NCBI RefSeq assembly: GCF_040581485.1
Contig: NC_090133.1
Location: 23,214,139 to 23,278,138, forward strand
Origin: Linepithema humile
Taxonomy: Eukaryota; Arthropoda; Insecta; Hymenoptera; Formicidae
DNA length: 64,000 bases
Direction: 5' to 3'
Below are positions 62,531-64,000 of the stretch, one piece after another; the stretch's first letter is position 1; the number at the start of each line of letters is the position of its first letter. Below the pieces are notes generated by a model that made no database searches, had not been told where the DNA came from, and saw nothing but the letters and a program-made list of their open reading frames with translations. The position numbers were made by a program, and so were the translations under genes.

Positions 62531-63735
62531 TGTCCTGATTTTATTCTCTCACCTGCGTCAAATCGTGTTTCTCATTACGCTAAGAAGTTTATTCAATTTG
62601 AGATCTTCATTAAACGTTATTAATTCCCGATTGCATCATTGATTTTAAATTAATGTTTATACATAAATATTAACAAATCATTGTTTGCATCAATAATATA
62701 AGAAAACAAAATAATATTAATAGCATGTTTTTTAAATACTTGAGAATCATTCAATGCAGGAAATTGCAAACGCCGATTCTTCAATATAATAACTTCAACA
62801 ATTTTCACTGAAAATTTATATGCATTGACATTGCATAATCGAAAATTTACGTAGTATCAAATTCAACGATTTATCGCGACGGAAATTAATGTTTATAATG
62901 TTTTATTGATGTTATGATAACATTATCGATGAAATAACATTTTCATGCAATTTATGCAGTAGCGGCTTTATTCGGAATTTTCGCGTACCCAATTTTATTA
63001 ATTGCATACAGTTATTAGCACGAATTAGCGTCCCGTGCGTACAATCCCCGTTTCATGTGTTAACTTTTCCCTCCTGTCGTGCCTTCGTTGTGCTCGTACG
63101 TTGGGTAAGACTCTCTTAATTAAATTGGTATCAGTATGACCCTCAAGATTATATTAATGAAATTGATTATAAAGTATTTAATTACTATAATTTTAACAAA
63201 TGTTTGTGCGAACATAAGCGAGAATGACTATCATACATAGAATATATATATTATCTCTTTTAATATCAACTATAATGTAAATAGCGTACAAGAGTATTAA
63301 AAAATATTTAAACACTAAATAATAAATTAAAAAATATTAAAATATCTATGTAATTAAATATCTAATTGATTTGTAAAAAACATTGGAACCTGAAACTTTT
63401 TATAAGGTAATCAAATTATTCTGTTTTATCGAATTATCGCATCGTTATTGTAAATTACAACACTTGATGAACGATATCTCATCTAAAAATTTTACGTTAT
63501 TATTACATTTATATTGACACGATAAAATGTTGTACGAGCAATTGGACTTATTCATTGTTATTACATTTGACTTTTTTTTTATCAGGCTGATTATACACAA
63601 AAGTCCATTTGTGATTTTCGAAGGCGACACGGATATCGAAGTAAACGAATTCTTGTCTATGATGCTACGTCCGGTCTCGTTAATTAAGCCGTGCAGAGGT
63701 TACAATGACGTATCGGAGATATGCAGCGTTTGAAC
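62531..63735. other. AT-rich noncoding stretch
   Basis: AT-rich DNA leading to the structured right edge. A T-rich tract ending in CAG near 63586 resembles a plus-strand acceptor. The 68-codon frame across it (63527-63733) is unrecognised, and no donor follows within it. Confidence 0.5.
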
Positions 63736-63883
63736 TTTGATGAGAACGATGTCCGTATAGGGGTGGTTAATGCGGTGACACGCACTGGGACACCCCAGGA
63801 GGGAGTGGCCGAGCCCCGGCCATCCTGGTCACTGCTCAGTCGATAATTACTTACCCCCGGCTTAATGCGGGGAGCTCATCAAA
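63736..63883 (-). promoter_or_regulatory. Structured RNA element overlapping a splice donor
   Basis: Five complementary block pairs are nested in order: TTTGATGAG 63736-63744 with 63875-63883; GGGGT 63760-63764 with ACCCC 63853-63857; GCGGTGAC 63772-63779 with GTCACTGC 63828-63835 (one mismatch); CAGGA 63796-63800 with 63823-63827; TGGCCG 63806-63811 with CGGCCA 63817-63822, loop of 5. Read on the minus strand, the right side contains a consensus 5' splice site, GGGG|GTAAGT, so most of the element is intronic. This matches the layout reported for the ultraconserved exon-intron element of dipteran homothorax. Gene identity is not shown here. Confidence 0.6.
63855..63883 (-). other. Candidate 29-nt minus-strand exon
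   Basis: On the minus strand CACACAG precedes the segment and GTAAGTAATT follows it. Only one frame is open across it, reading FDELPALSRG, and if the intron is retained the next codon is TAA. The upstream polypyrimidine tract is weak, so the exon could instead start further upstream, outside or near the window edge. The donor is much better supported than the acceptor. Confidence 0.35.
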
Positions 63884-64000
63884 CTGTGTGTGAAATATCG
63901 TTTTCGCGCGCGTATATGCGCGCCCGTGTCGGCGACAGTAACGACGAGATACATATTACGAGGCTCTCGCAGCCAAAATGCATCATGCTCGCGTCCAATA
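63884..64000. other. Right edge, upstream side of the minus-strand donor
   Basis: GC-mixed DNA with a CGCGCGCGTATATGCGCGC near-palindrome at 63905-63923. On the minus strand it would be the intron (or exon) before the candidate donor. The frame in phase with the 29-nt segment is open from a stop near 63959 but has no recognised content. Confidence 0.4.

Noticed and set aside
63527..63733. 68-codon plus-strand frame with an acceptor-like tract inside it
   Set aside because: No donor follows, no protein family recognised, and the adjacent signals favour the minus strand.

Overview
The window reads as noncoding DNA from an insect nuclear genome. A hymenopteran, probably an ant, is the best guess. 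This is an inference from AT-rich DNA broken by CpG-dense islands, very long (GA)n/(CT)n arrays, and repeat ends of the TATACAGGGTG type; no protein in the window confirms it. There is no operon, no bacterial gene spacing, and no recognisable protein domain in any open frame. The longest open frame is 219 codons and looks accidental.

Layout: AT-rich stretches of 1-3 kb alternate with CpG-rich islands of 0.3-1.2 kb. The main islands are near 2.4-3.1, 4.5-4.9, 12.6-13.1, 20.1-21.2, 22.8-23.8, 28.9-29.4, 32.3-33.1, 34.0-35.0, 38.0-39.7, 41.6-43.5, 44.6-45.2, 50.1-51.1, 52.4-52.8, 53.3-54.1, 56.8-57.4, 59.3-59.8 and 60.6-61.5 kb. At least seven long (GA)n or (CT)n arrays punctuate the window, with (TA)n, (GT)n, (CG)n and polypurine tracts. 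AT-rich segments carry eroded copies of dispersed repeats (8.4, 14.4, 43.6-43.9, 47.4, 53.0 and 57.6 kb). There is also one nearly intact foldback element (59975-60371) and a possible MITE-like inverted repeat (35048-35192).

The strongest functional signals are structural. At the right edge (63736-63883) five nested complementary blocks form a GC-rich stem-loop of about 148 nt. Its right side holds a consensus minus-strand 5' splice site (GGGG|GTAAGT) and a possible 29-nt exon. This resembles the documented dipteran ultraconserved element at an exon-intron junction of homothorax, but identity with that gene is only a hypothesis. At 56650-56744 there is a 95-nt hairpin with about 42 paired positions and only four mismatches, the size of a microRNA precursor. 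At 26300-26399 a strong 3' splice site and a strong 5' splice site bracket a 100-nt plus-strand segment. At 4859/4860 a consensus donor ends a GC-rich island, as for a noncoding first exon.

The simplest overall reading is one or more very long introns or an intergenic desert next to a developmental-regulator-type gene, with islands acting as enhancers or promoters. If the minus-strand exon at the right edge is real, everything to its left in the window may be its downstream intron.
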